Origin: Akkermansiaceae bacterium UBA5020
Lineage (GTDB): Bacteria; Verrucomicrobiota; Verrucomicrobiia; Verrucomicrobiales; DEV007
Assembly (NCBI GenBank): GCA_002396885.1
Contig: DGXY01000058.1
Location: forward strand, 55,758 to 81,384
Reading direction: 5' to 3'
Length of the DNA stretch: 25,627 nucleotides
Shown here in pieces: positions 8,571-17,338 of the stretch. The notes below the pieces were generated by a model that saw only the letters and a list, made by a program, of their open reading frames with translations, was not told the origin of the DNA and did not search any database. The first letter of the stretch is position 1. Each line of letters starts with the position of its first letter. Made by a program: the position numbers and the translations under genes.

Positions 8571-9362
8571 ATGAAATCTTCTTTTGCCCCAATCGTTCTC
8601 ACCCTCTTCTGGTTTTGCTCCGTTCCAGCGCAAGAGACCTTGCCGGCGGGAGGCATCGAACCTCAAGCCCCGTCCGCGACTGACTTCGACGCACTGCGGA
8701 AGACGAGTCCCTTCACGCGGGTCCTCAACCTCTCGGAGACCTACGCACTTCGGGGCGTCGCCCGCATCAACGGCGAACAGGTCGCCACGCTCTACAACCG
8801 CGAAACGAAGAAGACCCTCGTGGTGACGCCGGATGGAAAGAACGAGGCAGGTATCGCCCTCGTAGGCGTCTCGCGAGCCCCGCAACTGGACGCCGTCACC
8901 GCGAAGATCTCCTTTGCCGGAGACGAGGCGGAGTTGAAATACGAGATGAGCCAGCTTTATCCGGAGCCGAAAGGAGGGCCCGGTGCACCGGGTGGCCAGG
9001 GAGGCAGCCCGCCCGAGGGGGAGAGGCGCGGCCCCTCGCCCCAGGACATCGAACGCTACAAGGCCCTGCCCGAGGAGAAGCAGGCAAAGCTGAGGGAATA
9101 CATCGGCGCGGTGATGAAAAATTACCCGAACCTGTCGCGCGAGGAACGCGGCAATCTCATCCGTGGTGCGATGATGCGGCTGACGGACGGACGTGACATC
9201 GAGATCCCACAAGCTCCACCGGCGGGTCAAGCTCCGGCAAACCAGACCAATGGATCATCCGAGGCGCCTCAGGGCAAACAAGGCGACAGGAGCGAAGAGC
9301 GTTCGCAGAACCGGGAGGGCGGCGGTGGCGGCGAGCGCCGCGAGCGAGGAGACCGGCGTTGA
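8571..9362 (+). CDS. Exported GspC/PilP-like protein with a charged low-complexity tail
   Basis: The protein has 263 residues from the ATG at 8571. This start gives a clear signal peptide (MKSSFAPIVLTLFWFCSVPA, cleavage near Gln21). The frame is open further upstream, but only as a shadow of the previous gene; an in-frame ATG at 8535 is less attractive. The segment at about 40-125 (SPFTRVLNLSETYALRG...) resembles the beta-rich HR/PilP domain of GspC and PilP, which docks the inner-membrane platform to the secretin. A Gly/Pro-rich linker and a helical stretch follow, and then a Gln/Ser/Gly/Glu/Arg-rich tail of about 50 residues. It lies 125 bases after the PilO-like gene and probably shares its operon. 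Family assignment is tentative. Confidence 0.55.
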   Translation: MKSSFAPIVLTLFWFCSVPAQETLPAGGIEPQAPSATDFDALRKTSPFTRVLNLSETYALRGVARINGEQVATLYNRETKKTLVVTPDGKNEAGIALVGVSRAPQLDAVTAKISFAGDEAELKYEMSQLYPEPKGGPGAPGGQGGSPPEGERRGPSPQDIERYKALPEEKQAKLREYIGAVMKNYPNLSREERGNLIRGAMMRLTDGRDIEIPQAPPAGQAPANQTNGSSEAPQGKQGDRSEERSQNREGGGGGERRERGDRR

Positions 9363-9380
9363 GGACCCCGGAGATTTTCG

Positions 9381-11984
9381 TCAGGGTTTGACGAGACGCA
9401 CCGCGCCGATATCCATCATGCGGGGCTGGATCGTCCGACCTGCGGCGACCGTGAGAATGTAAATCTGACCGGGCTGAAGCGAGACGGTTCCCTCGAGACG
9501 GACCGGAACGAACTCCTCGAGGTTCGGCGTCGTCTTGGATTGCCCCTTGAGAGTCGCTCCCGCGAGGTAGACGACAAAATCGCTCGGTTCCTCACGCAGG
9601 GTCGCCTGATCGATCTCGACCACGTAATCACCGGGCTCGGTGACCTTGAAATACCAAGAGAAATAGGTCTGCGGAGAAAGCCATCCGGTCAGCGACGAAA
9701 GGAACGAATTTGTCGATGCTTCCCTGTCCCCGCGCACCCGCGCCTTGTTGCCCTTGATCTCTTCGCCCGGTTTGATTTCGGGGATGCTTTGAATCATCTT
9801 TTCGAGGGTCGCGGGAAAGTTCTTGGCCAGTGCCCCATGGGTGGGATGGGCCGACCATTCCTTCAGCAGGGCCAGGGTTTCGGGAGCCGGAAACTCGACG
9901 AGGGAACCGAGGAGCCGCTCCATGTCCTTGGGATTTTTCGATTGTTCGAAGGCTTTCTTCCAGAGCGGCACGAGGTCGGGCGCGTTCTCCGGTCCGGGAA
10001 GCGTCGTGAGCCGCACGTAGGCCCGCTCGGCGGCTCCTCGGAGAGCCGCATCCGGGGTCGACGCGATGATCTTTTCGACATCCTCGATGACGGTGCGATC
10101 GGGCCAGTTCAGGTAAGCGATAATGGCATCTTCCTGATAGGCGGCATCGCTCTTCTGGTTGTAGATCGTGGTGAGACGGGTTCTGACCTTGTCTCCGCCC
10201 AGAACGCCGAGGATGCGGAAGAGGCTCTTCCGCTCGCTGCCGCTGGTCGTCGACACTTTGGTGAGAATGGATTCAATCACCGGATCGGTCTCGCCACCTT
10301 TCCGTAACACGGCGAGGACGGTGTCCTCAAAGACCTTTCGCACCGGCAAGGTTCCCTCGCCTTGGAGGGCGTCGAGGAGGGTATTGACATCCTTGAGGCT
10401 GGCGATGCTGCGGACGGAATTGAGAATCTGGACGCGCTGCTCGTCCGTCGTGGCTGACTTGAAGACTTCGATCATGTCCGTCACGGCGGGGATATAGTTC
10501 CGCTCGGCGAGCGCCTGAGAGAGCCGCAGTTTGGCATTCAGGGTCTCGGCATTCTTGAGGTGCGAGTGGATGCTTTCGCTGATGCCATTTCCCTCGAGAC
10601 GTTCCAGCACCTTGCGGGCGTCCCCTTTGATCGAGAGCGAAGCTTTCGGGTCTTCGAGAAAGGCGACGGCGAGCGCGACGTCGGAAACATCTCCGGTCGG
10701 GACCTCGGCCGAAGAGAGGGCGATGATGCGGTCCTGCCGCTTCGTGGCATTCGCTTTTCCGATCGAGGTGAAAATCGCAAAAAGCACGATCGCCGAGAGG
10801 ACGCTGCCGAGGCCGATCCACTTCAAGAGCTTCTTTCCGCCCTGGGGCTCGGTTTTTCGAACATTGGGTTTGACCACCGCGCTTTGGCCAAGCGGCCCCG
10901 TCCGTCCGGACTTCACCGAGCTGGTGGTGGCTTTCGCCGGCCCACCCTGGACGCGTCCTGTCGTGGCCCCGGTTTTGAGCCGCCTGGTCGTCGAACCAGT
11001 CGTCGCGAGCGGGGCGCTCCCCGTTTTCTCCGACACAATGACCAGAGCGGGAGGAGCCGACGCCCCCCGCGCGGCCCGCACGACGGTGACCTCGCCAGTC
11101 TTGACGTGCGGAGTCGCCTCGACCGGAAGCACCTCGACGGGCTTGGCTCCCGGAGGTTCGGGATTGCGCGGCCAGTGTTTCAGCGCCTCGCGCGCGTCCT
11201 TCGGCCGGTAGGCGATGTCACGGTTGATCATCCACATCACCCATTGGCAGATCGAAGGGGAAAGGTCGGGACGCACCTGGTCGAGCGGAATGACGCGGTG
11301 CTGGAGGTGAGCATTCATCACCTGCGGCGCGGTCTCGCCATTGAAGGGATACTGGCCGGTGAGGGCGTTGTAATAGACACAGCCCATCTGGTAGAGGTCG
11401 GTGCGGGCGTCGAGTTCGCCACGCTCGAACTGCTCGGGGGCCATGAAGAAGATCGATCCCATCACCGACTCCTCCTGGTCCATCGTCTGCACCGAGGGAG
11501 ACCGGCTGAACTTGGCGAGGCCGAAATCGAGGATTTTGAGCTGGAATTTCCCCGAGGCCTGCCAGATCACCATGATGTTGGTCGGCTTGATGTCGCGGTG
11601 GATGACGTTGTTCGCCTGCGCGGCGATGAGGGCCTCAAGGGTCTGATAAACCACCTCGGTGAAATCCTCTTGGGTCAAGACACCGCGGGCCACCGTCTCG
11701 TCGAGGGTCTCGCCCTTGAGCAGTTCCATCACGACGAAACCGCCCTGCTCATCCTGCCCCACGTCGAAGACAGTGACGATGTTGGGGTGGTTCAGGCTCG
11801 AGAGCGTCTGAGCTTCGGCGATCAGTTTGTTCGCCGATTCCTTCACCTCATCCTCGGTCGCATTCGAGGTGGAGAGCACGCGCTTGATGGCGACTTCCCG
11901 CTGGAGCTGGGTATCGAGGGCCTTGAAGACCGCGCCCAGTCCGCCTTTGCCGATCTGATCGCGGATTTCGTAGCGTTTGCTCAT
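9381..11984 (-). CDS. Transmembrane Ser/Thr protein kinase with HEAT-like and beta-sandwich exterior
   Basis: The protein has 867 residues. The N-terminal Hanks-type kinase domain (about 5-270) is complete: glycine loop IGKGGLGAV (11-19), Lys34, Glu57, catalytic loop HRDIKPTN with Asp131, and DFG with Asp153. A Pro/Ala/Thr-rich juxtamembrane region (about 275-385) has many Thr/Ser that could be phosphorylated. One transmembrane helix lies at about 389-409. Outside the membrane there is a helical region (about 430-690) with HEAT-like repeats. The last 140 residues or so are beta-rich (WYFKVTEPGDYVVEI, IGAVRLV) and resemble sugar- or ligand-binding sandwich domains. The likely role is sensing an extracytoplasmic ligand and phosphorylating cytoplasmic targets. 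Its stop is 18 bases from the stop of the convergent gene. It diverges from polX. The target is unknown. Confidence 0.88.
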   Translation of the reverse strand: MSKRYEIRDQIGKGGLGAVFKALDTQLQREVAIKRVLSTSNATEDEVKESANKLIAEAQTLSSLNHPNIVTVFDVGQDEQGGFVVMELLKGETLDETVARGVLTQEDFTEVVYQTLEALIAAQANNVIHRDIKPTNIMVIWQASGKFQLKILDFGLAKFSRSPSVQTMDQEESVMGSIFFMAPEQFERGELDARTDLYQMGCVYYNALTGQYPFNGETAPQVMNAHLQHRVIPLDQVRPDLSPSICQWVMWMINRDIAYRPKDAREALKHWPRNPEPPGAKPVEVLPVEATPHVKTGEVTVVRAARGASAPPALVIVSEKTGSAPLATTGSTTRRLKTGATTGRVQGGPAKATTSSVKSGRTGPLGQSAVVKPNVRKTEPQGGKKLLKWIGLGSVLSAIVLFAIFTSIGKANATKRQDRIIALSSAEVPTGDVSDVALAVAFLEDPKASLSIKGDARKVLERLEGNGISESIHSHLKNAETLNAKLRLSQALAERNYIPAVTDMIEVFKSATTDEQRVQILNSVRSIASLKDVNTLLDALQGEGTLPVRKVFEDTVLAVLRKGGETDPVIESILTKVSTTSGSERKSLFRILGVLGGDKVRTRLTTIYNQKSDAAYQEDAIIAYLNWPDRTVIEDVEKIIASTPDAALRGAAERAYVRLTTLPGPENAPDLVPLWKKAFEQSKNPKDMERLLGSLVEFPAPETLALLKEWSAHPTHGALAKNFPATLEKMIQSIPEIKPGEEIKGNKARVRGDREASTNSFLSSLTGWLSPQTYFSWYFKVTEPGDYVVEIDQATLREEPSDFVVYLAGATLKGQSKTTPNLEEFVPVRLEGTVSLQPGQIYILTVAAGRTIQPRMMDIGAVRLVKP

Positions 11985-12152
11985 AAGGTCTCGGATTCGG
12001 GATCGGCACGCGAAGGGAAATAAGGTTTAATATAACGAGCCTAGAGGAAGATTTCACCTTTGGAAAATTTCTTTTTCTTCCCTTCCTGTATCCCATTCCA
12101 CCTCCGGAAAACTCTGGCGAAACGAGCCGTCAAGGCCTAACCTCATCGCTCC
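11985..12152. promoter_or_regulatory. Divergent promoter region between the kinase gene and polX
   Basis: This 168-bp gap separates two divergent starts and must hold both promoters if each gene is transcribed on its own. A local AT-rich patch around 12025-12035 (TTTAATATAAC) could contain a -10-like element on either strand. No convincing matching -35 element or operator palindrome is visible. Confidence 0.35.
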
Positions 12153-13901
12153 ATGACCCGCGAAACCCTTGCCGACACGCTCGAAGAGATCGCCCTGCTC
12201 CTCGAATTGAAGGGGGAGAATCCTTTCAAGATCCGGGCCTACCGGACCGGAGCCGAGACCGTGGCCCAGTTTCCCGGCGACATCGTCGCTCTCGCCCGTG
12301 AGGGAAAACTTGAAGGAATCAAGGGCATCGGGGACGCTCTCCAGCAAAAACTCCACGAACTCGCCTCGACCGGATCGCTCGCCTTCCATGAGAAGCTGAA
12401 AGCGGAGTTCCCCGCCGGATTGTTCGACCTTTTCGACCTCCAGGGTCTTGGACCGAAAAAGATCAAAGCGCTCCATGAGTCCCTTGGAGTCGATTCAGTG
12501 GTCCGACTCAAAGCGCTCTGCGAATCGGGAGAGGTCGCGAAACTCCCCGGCTTCGGGGCAAAGACGGCCGAAAAAATTCTCGAGGCGATCGCCTTCCGCG
12601 AATCGAATGCCGATCGTTTCCGCCTCGGCGATGTGGCCGCCCCCGTCGAAGAAATCCTCGAGAGCCTGCGCGGACATCCCCACTGTCTCCGCGTCGAAGC
12701 GGCGGGCAGCTATCGGCGCGCCAAGGAGACGGTGCACGACGTCGATTTTCTCGTCGCGACGGGGCAGCCTGAGGCCATCATTGAATTTTTTGTGGCGCAG
12801 CCTTGGGTCGGACGCGTCATCGCAAAAGGTCCGACCAAGGCGAGCATCAATCTGACCTCGGGACTGCAATGCGACCTGCGCGCCGTCTCGAACGCCGAAT
12901 ATGCCTGCGCCCTTGCCTATTTCACCGGCAGCAAGGAACACAACGTCGCGATGCGCGGCCGCGCGCTTGAGCGGGGCTACACCCTCAATGAATACCGCCT
13001 CGCCGTGAAGGAGGGCTCGGACGCTCCCGAGGCTCCCGTCTTCGAGAGCGAAGCGCAGCTGCATCGCTTTCTCGGGCTCGACTACATCGCCCCCGAGTTG
13101 CGGGAAAACACCGGGGAGATCGAGGCTGCGGCCGAGGGCGACCTGCCCCGGCTCGTCGAACTGGAAAACCTGCGCGGCACCTTTCACAATCACACCGTCG
13201 CGAGCGACGGGAAAAACACCCTCGAGGAAATGGCGGCCGCCGCGATCGAACACGGCCTTCAATACCTCGGCATCGCCGATCATTCGAAGGCGTCCTTCCA
13301 AGCCAACGGGCTCGATGAAGCGCGCCTGCGGGCTCAGATCGCGGAAATCCGGGCGCTGAACGAGCGCTTCCGAGCCAAGGGTGTGAAATTCCGCCTTTTC
13401 GCCGGAAGCGAGGTCGACATCCTCAAGGATGGCAGTCTCGACTACGATGACGATCTCCTCGGCGAACTCGATTATGTCGTCGCGAGCGTGCACAATTCCA
13501 TGACGCTTCCCGAGGCAGCCATGACCGAGCGCCTCATCCGCGCGGTGAGCCATCCTCGTGTGACGATGTTAGGACATCTCACCGGACGCCTCCTCCTCGA
13601 GCGTGAACCCTACGCCGTCGACATTCCGGCGGTGATCGAAGCCTGCGCCGAACACGGCACGGTGATCGAACTGAACTGCAATCCCTGGCGCCTCGACATG
13701 GATTGGCGCTGGTGGAAATACGCCGTTTCGAAAGGCGTGAAATGCGTGATCAATCCCGACGCCCACCGCACCAGCCAGCTTGAGTATCTTGCCTTCGGCA
13801 TCCGCCTCGCGCGAAAAGGATGGCTGCGGCGTGAGGACGTGATCAACACTCTCGATCTCGCTGTCGTGGAAGAATGGCTTGGACTCGATCCCCTTCCCTG
13901 A
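12153..13901 (+). CDS. polX: Family X DNA polymerase with PHP domain (PolX)
   Basis: The protein has 582 residues, close to the usual 570 or so of bacterial PolX. An N-terminal 8-kDa-like domain (about 1-90) and helix-hairpin-helix segments (GIKGIGDAL, LPGFGAKTA) bind DNA. The polymerase palm starts with GSYRR at 185-189, with metal ligands D196 and D198 (DVD) and D241 (CDLRAV). After a linker, the PHP domain (about 340-575) starts with FHNHTVASDG (H345, H347) and contains GIADHS and NPDAHR, the metal-binding motifs that give bacterial PolX its 3'-5' exonuclease and AP-endonuclease-type activities. The enzyme fills short gaps in base excision repair. All catalytic positions I can check are intact. 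The next gene follows after three bases, suggesting co-transcription. Confidence 0.95.
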   Translation: MTRETLADTLEEIALLLELKGENPFKIRAYRTGAETVAQFPGDIVALAREGKLEGIKGIGDALQQKLHELASTGSLAFHEKLKAEFPAGLFDLFDLQGLGPKKIKALHESLGVDSVVRLKALCESGEVAKLPGFGAKTAEKILEAIAFRESNADRFRLGDVAAPVEEILESLRGHPHCLRVEAAGSYRRAKETVHDVDFLVATGQPEAIIEFFVAQPWVGRVIAKGPTKASINLTSGLQCDLRAVSNAEYACALAYFTGSKEHNVAMRGRALERGYTLNEYRLAVKEGSDAPEAPVFESEAQLHRFLGLDYIAPELRENTGEIEAAAEGDLPRLVELENLRGTFHNHTVASDGKNTLEEMAAAAIEHGLQYLGIADHSKASFQANGLDEARLRAQIAEIRALNERFRAKGVKFRLFAGSEVDILKDGSLDYDDDLLGELDYVVASVHNSMTLPEAAMTERLIRAVSHPRVTMLGHLTGRLLLEREPYAVDIPAVIEACAEHGTVIELNCNPWRLDMDWRWWKYAVSKGVKCVINPDAHRTSQLEYLAFGIRLARKGWLRREDVINTLDLAVVEEWLGLDPLP

Positions 13902-13904
13902 CCG

Positions 13905-14924
13905 ATGCAGCACTACCTCCTCGAACCCCGCGCGGGCGAACCCTTTGCCCTCTTCCTCCAAGAATCGGCCGAGCCCGCTCCGGGCCCCGGCGAAGTGGCC
14001 GTGAGAATCCGCGCCACCTCGCTGAACTACCGCGATCTTCTCGTCCGCGCGGGTAAATCCGCCTCGGGCGGGTCGGAACCTGTCGTGCCGCTCTCCGACG
14101 GAGCGGGAGAGATCGTCGCCCTCGGCGAGGGCGTCACCGATTGGCGGAGTGGCGACCGCGTCGCCCTCACCTTCTTCCGCGATTGGCTCTCGGGGCCCTT
14201 TCAAATGTCCTACCACGCCGCCGCGCGCGGCGGCTCTTACGATGGGGTGCTCTCCGAGGTGGTGATCGCGCCCGCGCACAGTCTCGTTGCGGTTCCAGCG
14301 ACGATGAGCTTCACCGAGGCGGCGACCCTTCCCTGCGCCGCCCTTACCGCCTGGCATGCGTTGATGGAACGGGGACGTCCCCTCGCGGCGGGTGAAACGG
14401 TGCTATGTCTCGGCACCGGCGGCGTCTCGACCTTCGCCCTCCAGATCGCGAAGGCGGCGGGAGCCCAGGTCATTCTCACGAGCAGCTCGCACGAAAAGCT
14501 CGCGCGGGCGCGCGAACTGGGCGCCGACGAGACGATCCATTACCTCGAAACCCCCGAATGGGATCGCGAGGTGATGCGGATCACGGAAAAACGCGGCGTC
14601 GATCGTGTCGTCGAGGTCGGTGGTCCCGGCACGATCGAGCGTTCGCTGAATTCGGTCGCCGCCGGAGGCGTCGTTTCCCTCATCGGGGTGCTCACCGGAT
14701 TCGATCCGCCGAAAGCGAACCTTTTCACCCTCGTGAAAAAGAATGCAGAGCTGCAAGGCATCTACGTGGGACACCGTGAGATGTTTGTCAGGATGAACGC
14801 CTTCCTCGAACAACACGCGATCCGTCCGGTGATCGACCGCAGCTTCCCCTTCGCGGAGGCCGCTTCAGCCTACGCCCATCTCGAAGGCGCGAGCCATTTC
14901 GGGAAGGTCGTGTTGGAAGTGTGA
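13905..14924 (+). CDS. Zinc-less MDR-superfamily NAD(P)-dependent oxidoreductase (quinone-oxidoreductase-like)
   Basis: The protein has 339 residues and typical MDR architecture. The N-terminal GroES-like domain contains LNYRDLLVRAGK, a signature of zinc-independent quinone-oxidoreductase-type members. The Rossmann domain has the dinucleotide motif LGTGGVSTFALQIAKAAGA near residues 167-185. The catalytic-zinc Cys/His arrangement and the structural-zinc four-Cys lobe of classical alcohol dehydrogenases are not visible. The substrate is probably an enone, quinone or aldehyde and cannot be specified. It begins three bases after the polX stop. Its own stop lies three bases from the stop of the convergent glycosyltransferase gene, leaving no room for a separate terminator. 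Confidence 0.85.
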   Translation: MQHYLLEPRAGEPFALFLQESAEPAPGPGEVAVRIRATSLNYRDLLVRAGKSASGGSEPVVPLSDGAGEIVALGEGVTDWRSGDRVALTFFRDWLSGPFQMSYHAAARGGSYDGVLSEVVIAPAHSLVAVPATMSFTEAATLPCAALTAWHALMERGRPLAAGETVLCLGTGGVSTFALQIAKAAGAQVILTSSSHEKLARARELGADETIHYLETPEWDREVMRITEKRGVDRVVEVGGPGTIERSLNSVAAGGVVSLIGVLTGFDPPKANLFTLVKKNAELQGIYVGHREMFVRMNAFLEQHAIRPVIDRSFPFAEAASAYAHLEGASHFGKVVLEV

Positions 14925-14927
14925 GGC

Positions 14928-15962
14928 TCAGATCGACGCCATCGCACCGGCCACTTTCTCCGCGATCGATTCCCACGAGAACCGGGACGCTCGGTCCAGA
15001 GCCTTTTGGCCCATCGCCTCGCGTGCGCCTGCGTCGAGGGCGAGGAAACCTTCGATCGCCGACGCGACCTCCGTCTCGCTCCCGGGATCGAAGTAGCGCA
15101 CGGCTCCCTCCGACTCAGGTCCGCCGACCTCGGGCAGGCTCGCTGCATGCGAGAGCAGGACGGGACATCCACAGGCCATCGCTTCGAGCGGCGGCAGACC
15201 AAAGCCTTCATAGAGACTGGGATACACAAAAGCATCCGCCTCGCGGTAACAGCGCACCAGCTCCGCGTCATCGACCCGACCGAGCCATTCGATACCGGAA
15301 CCCTCGATGCGTTCGATCCCGGCAAAATTGCGCGGATTCGCACCGCCGATGAGCTGGAGCTTGGCTCCTGCGGGAAGACGGCCGTTTCGCTGCAAACTGA
15401 TCCAGGCGCGGAGGAGCCGTCCGAGATTCTTGCGCGGGTCCATCGAACCGACACACAAGAGGGTCAACCCATCGCCCTGAGACGATCGACTCTCGCCGGG
15501 TGAAAATGCCTCGCTCACCGCATTGCCGAGGACGAGGATCCGATCCTCCGGGATGCCGAGGACGGGCGCGAGGCGGCTACGGGAAAACTGCGAGACGGTC
15601 GCGACGACTGCGGCACGTTTCGCAAGACGCGGGAGGAGTTGTTGGTAGACGGTGCGGAAGGAACGGCTGAAACCCTCGGGCCCGTCCCACACCGCCGCAT
15701 CGTGGATCACGACGAGCTGCCGCGGCACGGCGAGCGGTCCGGTGTTGCAGGGGGAAAAGAGAATCTCCTCGCGTCCGACCGAGCGCGGCAGGACGAATTG
15801 CTCCCAGGCGTGGCCTTTGAATCCGGCGAGCGGATGCGACGGCGCGGTCTCGGCAATGGTGATGCCGTCGCGCTTCGCGAGACGATCGCCCACCTCGGTG
15901 GCAAAACGCTCCACACCGGTCAGGGATCGTCCGCGAAAGCGGGCATTCAGGCGGATCTTCAT
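14928..15962 (-). CDS. Glycosyltransferase, GT4/GT1-type (GT-B fold), polysaccharide locus
   Basis: The protein has 344 residues from the ATG at 15962. I chose this start because ATG and the upstream gene's TGA overlap as ATGA, as at other junctions here, and because MKIRLNARFRG is a typical opening for this group. The N-terminal part has RSLTGVERFATEV. A donor-binding region begins with LLCVGSMDPRKNL. The retaining-GT E(x7)E region reads YEGFGLPPLEAMACG at about residues 248-262. It probably transfers a sugar from a nucleotide donor to the growing lipid-linked repeat unit at the cytoplasmic membrane face. It is the last gene of the wzz-wzx-wzy-GT unit. Donor and linkage cannot be told. Confidence 0.88.
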   Translation of the reverse strand: MKIRLNARFRGRSLTGVERFATEVGDRLAKRDGITIAETAPSHPLAGFKGHAWEQFVLPRSVGREEILFSPCNTGPLAVPRQLVVIHDAAVWDGPEGFSRSFRTVYQQLLPRLAKRAAVVATVSQFSRSRLAPVLGIPEDRILVLGNAVSEAFSPGESRSSQGDGLTLLCVGSMDPRKNLGRLLRAWISLQRNGRLPAGAKLQLIGGANPRNFAGIERIEGSGIEWLGRVDDAELVRCYREADAFVYPSLYEGFGLPPLEAMACGCPVLLSHAASLPEVGGPESEGAVRYFDPGSETEVASAIEGFLALDAGAREAMGQKALDRASRFSWESIAEKVAGAMASI

Positions 15963-17338
15963 CGGCGTTGGAAGGTTGTGGCCGGGATCTCGCCAGCGAC
16001 CTTCCAGGGTTCGGGCTCGGGCCATTCCTCAGCGAGCTTCGATCGATGGACCCGAACGCGTTGTTTCAGACTGGCCGCCCAGAGGAGGATCAGAAAAATG
16101 ACGACGCTGGTCGGCATGACCCGATTGAGCCCGAACCAATAGGGAATGCGCAGGATCTCCATCAGCCCGAGAAAGGTGATGGGATAGAAAAGCGCGAAGA
16201 GCCGTCCCTCGACATAGGCGCGCCAGGTCAATCCGAACCAGGTTCCGACGAGGGCGAGGAAGGGCCAGAGGAGGACGTTCCCCATCCGCGAGGCAACGTA
16301 GTGGATCCCGCCCGGGTTGTTGTATTCGACATCGAGGGTGCCGAGATAGAGTCCTTCATAAACCGCCTCGTGCGCCTTGAAAGAGAGCGGCCCGGCGATC
16401 CCGTCGTAAAATCCGCCGACATCGAGGATGGCGGCACCGGTATTCATCGCCTCGAAGTAGTAGGTGTAGAGACGACGCCAGCCGAATTCGAAGATGCTCG
16501 AGTGTTGCCCGGAATAATACTGCCACGAGCGGAGGAACTCGAAGGGGATGAAGATCAGCAACACCGCGACCGGCAGGAGGAGCGGGAGAAAACGCAGCTG
16601 GGTTCTTCCCAGCGGGCCGGCGGAAGCGGTCACGCGCGGAAGCGCACCGAGAAAGAAGGGCACGAATCCCTCGATGAGCGCGAGTCGCTCGGACCACAGC
16701 AGCGCCCTCACAAAGAGCGTGCCGAAAAACACGACATGGAAGAGGGAGATGAGTTTGACCTTGCCCGGGAGGAGGCCCGACCAACGCATCCCGCGGATCG
16801 CACCGAGGACGAGGGAGACCTGCGTCCAGGTGGTGACGCCGGGAATGGTTTTGAAAGTTTCTTTCAGCTCGAGATTCCCCCCGAGGACGGCGGTGACGAG
16901 GTCGGGATTGAGGAAGAAATCGCGGAAGAAAATGAGGTGCGAGACGAGGAAGACCGCCATCAGGAAATAGTCGAAACGCTCGTTCAAAAGGGTCTCACCG
17001 AGCTTCGCATCGGGCAGTAACCGATGATCGCGGACCTCGCGTCGCTGGGGGCGGATTTTGTTCCAGAGCTGTCCGAGCCATCCCGACTCGCCGAGGAGGG
17101 CTCCGATGATCAGCGCGAAAATCGCGAAGAGGGCGACCAGGAAATCGCGCGTCCCGTAGAAGTGCTGCGCATGGGAAAGGGTCACGGACGAGCCGGAGAA
17201 CGAAAAAATCACGAGCGCCGGGATCGAGGCCCCCAGCATCATGCGCGAAGGTCGTGTCCACCAAGGCAGCCAGCCACCGACCGGCGAGGCAGCCGAGCGT
17301 TGGGGGAAATGATAGGATTTGCCGCGGAGGAGATTCAT
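15959..17338 (-). CDS. Wzy-like O-antigen/exopolysaccharide polymerase (multi-pass membrane protein)
   Basis: The protein has 459 residues and about ten hydrophobic segments. One large, mostly hydrophilic loop (about 280-350) contains SWQYYSGQHSS, RRLYTYYFEAMNTG and NNPGGIHYVA. This topology, together with its place between a flippase and a glycosyltransferase, is typical of Wzy polymerases, which join lipid-linked repeat units on the periplasmic face. Wzy proteins are too divergent for motif recognition, so the call rests on topology and context. Both ends overlap neighbours by 4 bases in ATGA junctions. The start is preceded by TAAGGAGG, ten bases before the ATG and inside the flippase gene; this is the clearest Shine-Dalgarno-like sequence in the window. 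Confidence 0.72.
   Translation of the reverse strand: MNLLRGKSYHFPQRSAASPVGGWLPWWTRPSRMMLGASIPALVIFSFSGSSVTLSHAQHFYGTRDFLVALFAIFALIIGALLGESGWLGQLWNKIRPQRREVRDHRLLPDAKLGETLLNERFDYFLMAVFLVSHLIFFRDFFLNPDLVTAVLGGNLELKETFKTIPGVTTWTQVSLVLGAIRGMRWSGLLPGKVKLISLFHVVFFGTLFVRALLWSERLALIEGFVPFFLGALPRVTASAGPLGRTQLRFLPLLLPVAVLLIFIPFEFLRSWQYYSGQHSSIFEFGWRRLYTYYFEAMNTGAAILDVGGFYDGIAGPLSFKAHEAVYEGLYLGTLDVEYNNPGGIHYVASRMGNVLLWPFLALVGTWFGLTWRAYVEGRLFALFYPITFLGLMEILRIPYWFGLNRVMPTSVVIFLILLWAASLKQRVRVHRSKLAEEWPEPEPWKVAGEIPATTFQRR

Noticed and set aside
8510..8680. Small ORF starting at ATG 8510 with a GAGGGAAAT-like ribosome site
   Set aside because: It mostly overlaps the signal-peptide gene in another frame, is Arg/Ser-rich and shows no domain.
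10560..12023. 487-codon plus-strand open frame opposite the kinase
   Set aside because: The minus strand has a complete kinase catalytic core. This frame is its antisense shadow, rich in Arg/Gly/His.
15963..16025. Extended N-terminus (21 residues) of the minus-strand glycosyltransferase
   Set aside because: It overlaps the end of the polymerase gene. The ATGA overlap and family-typical MKIRLNARF support the start at 15962.
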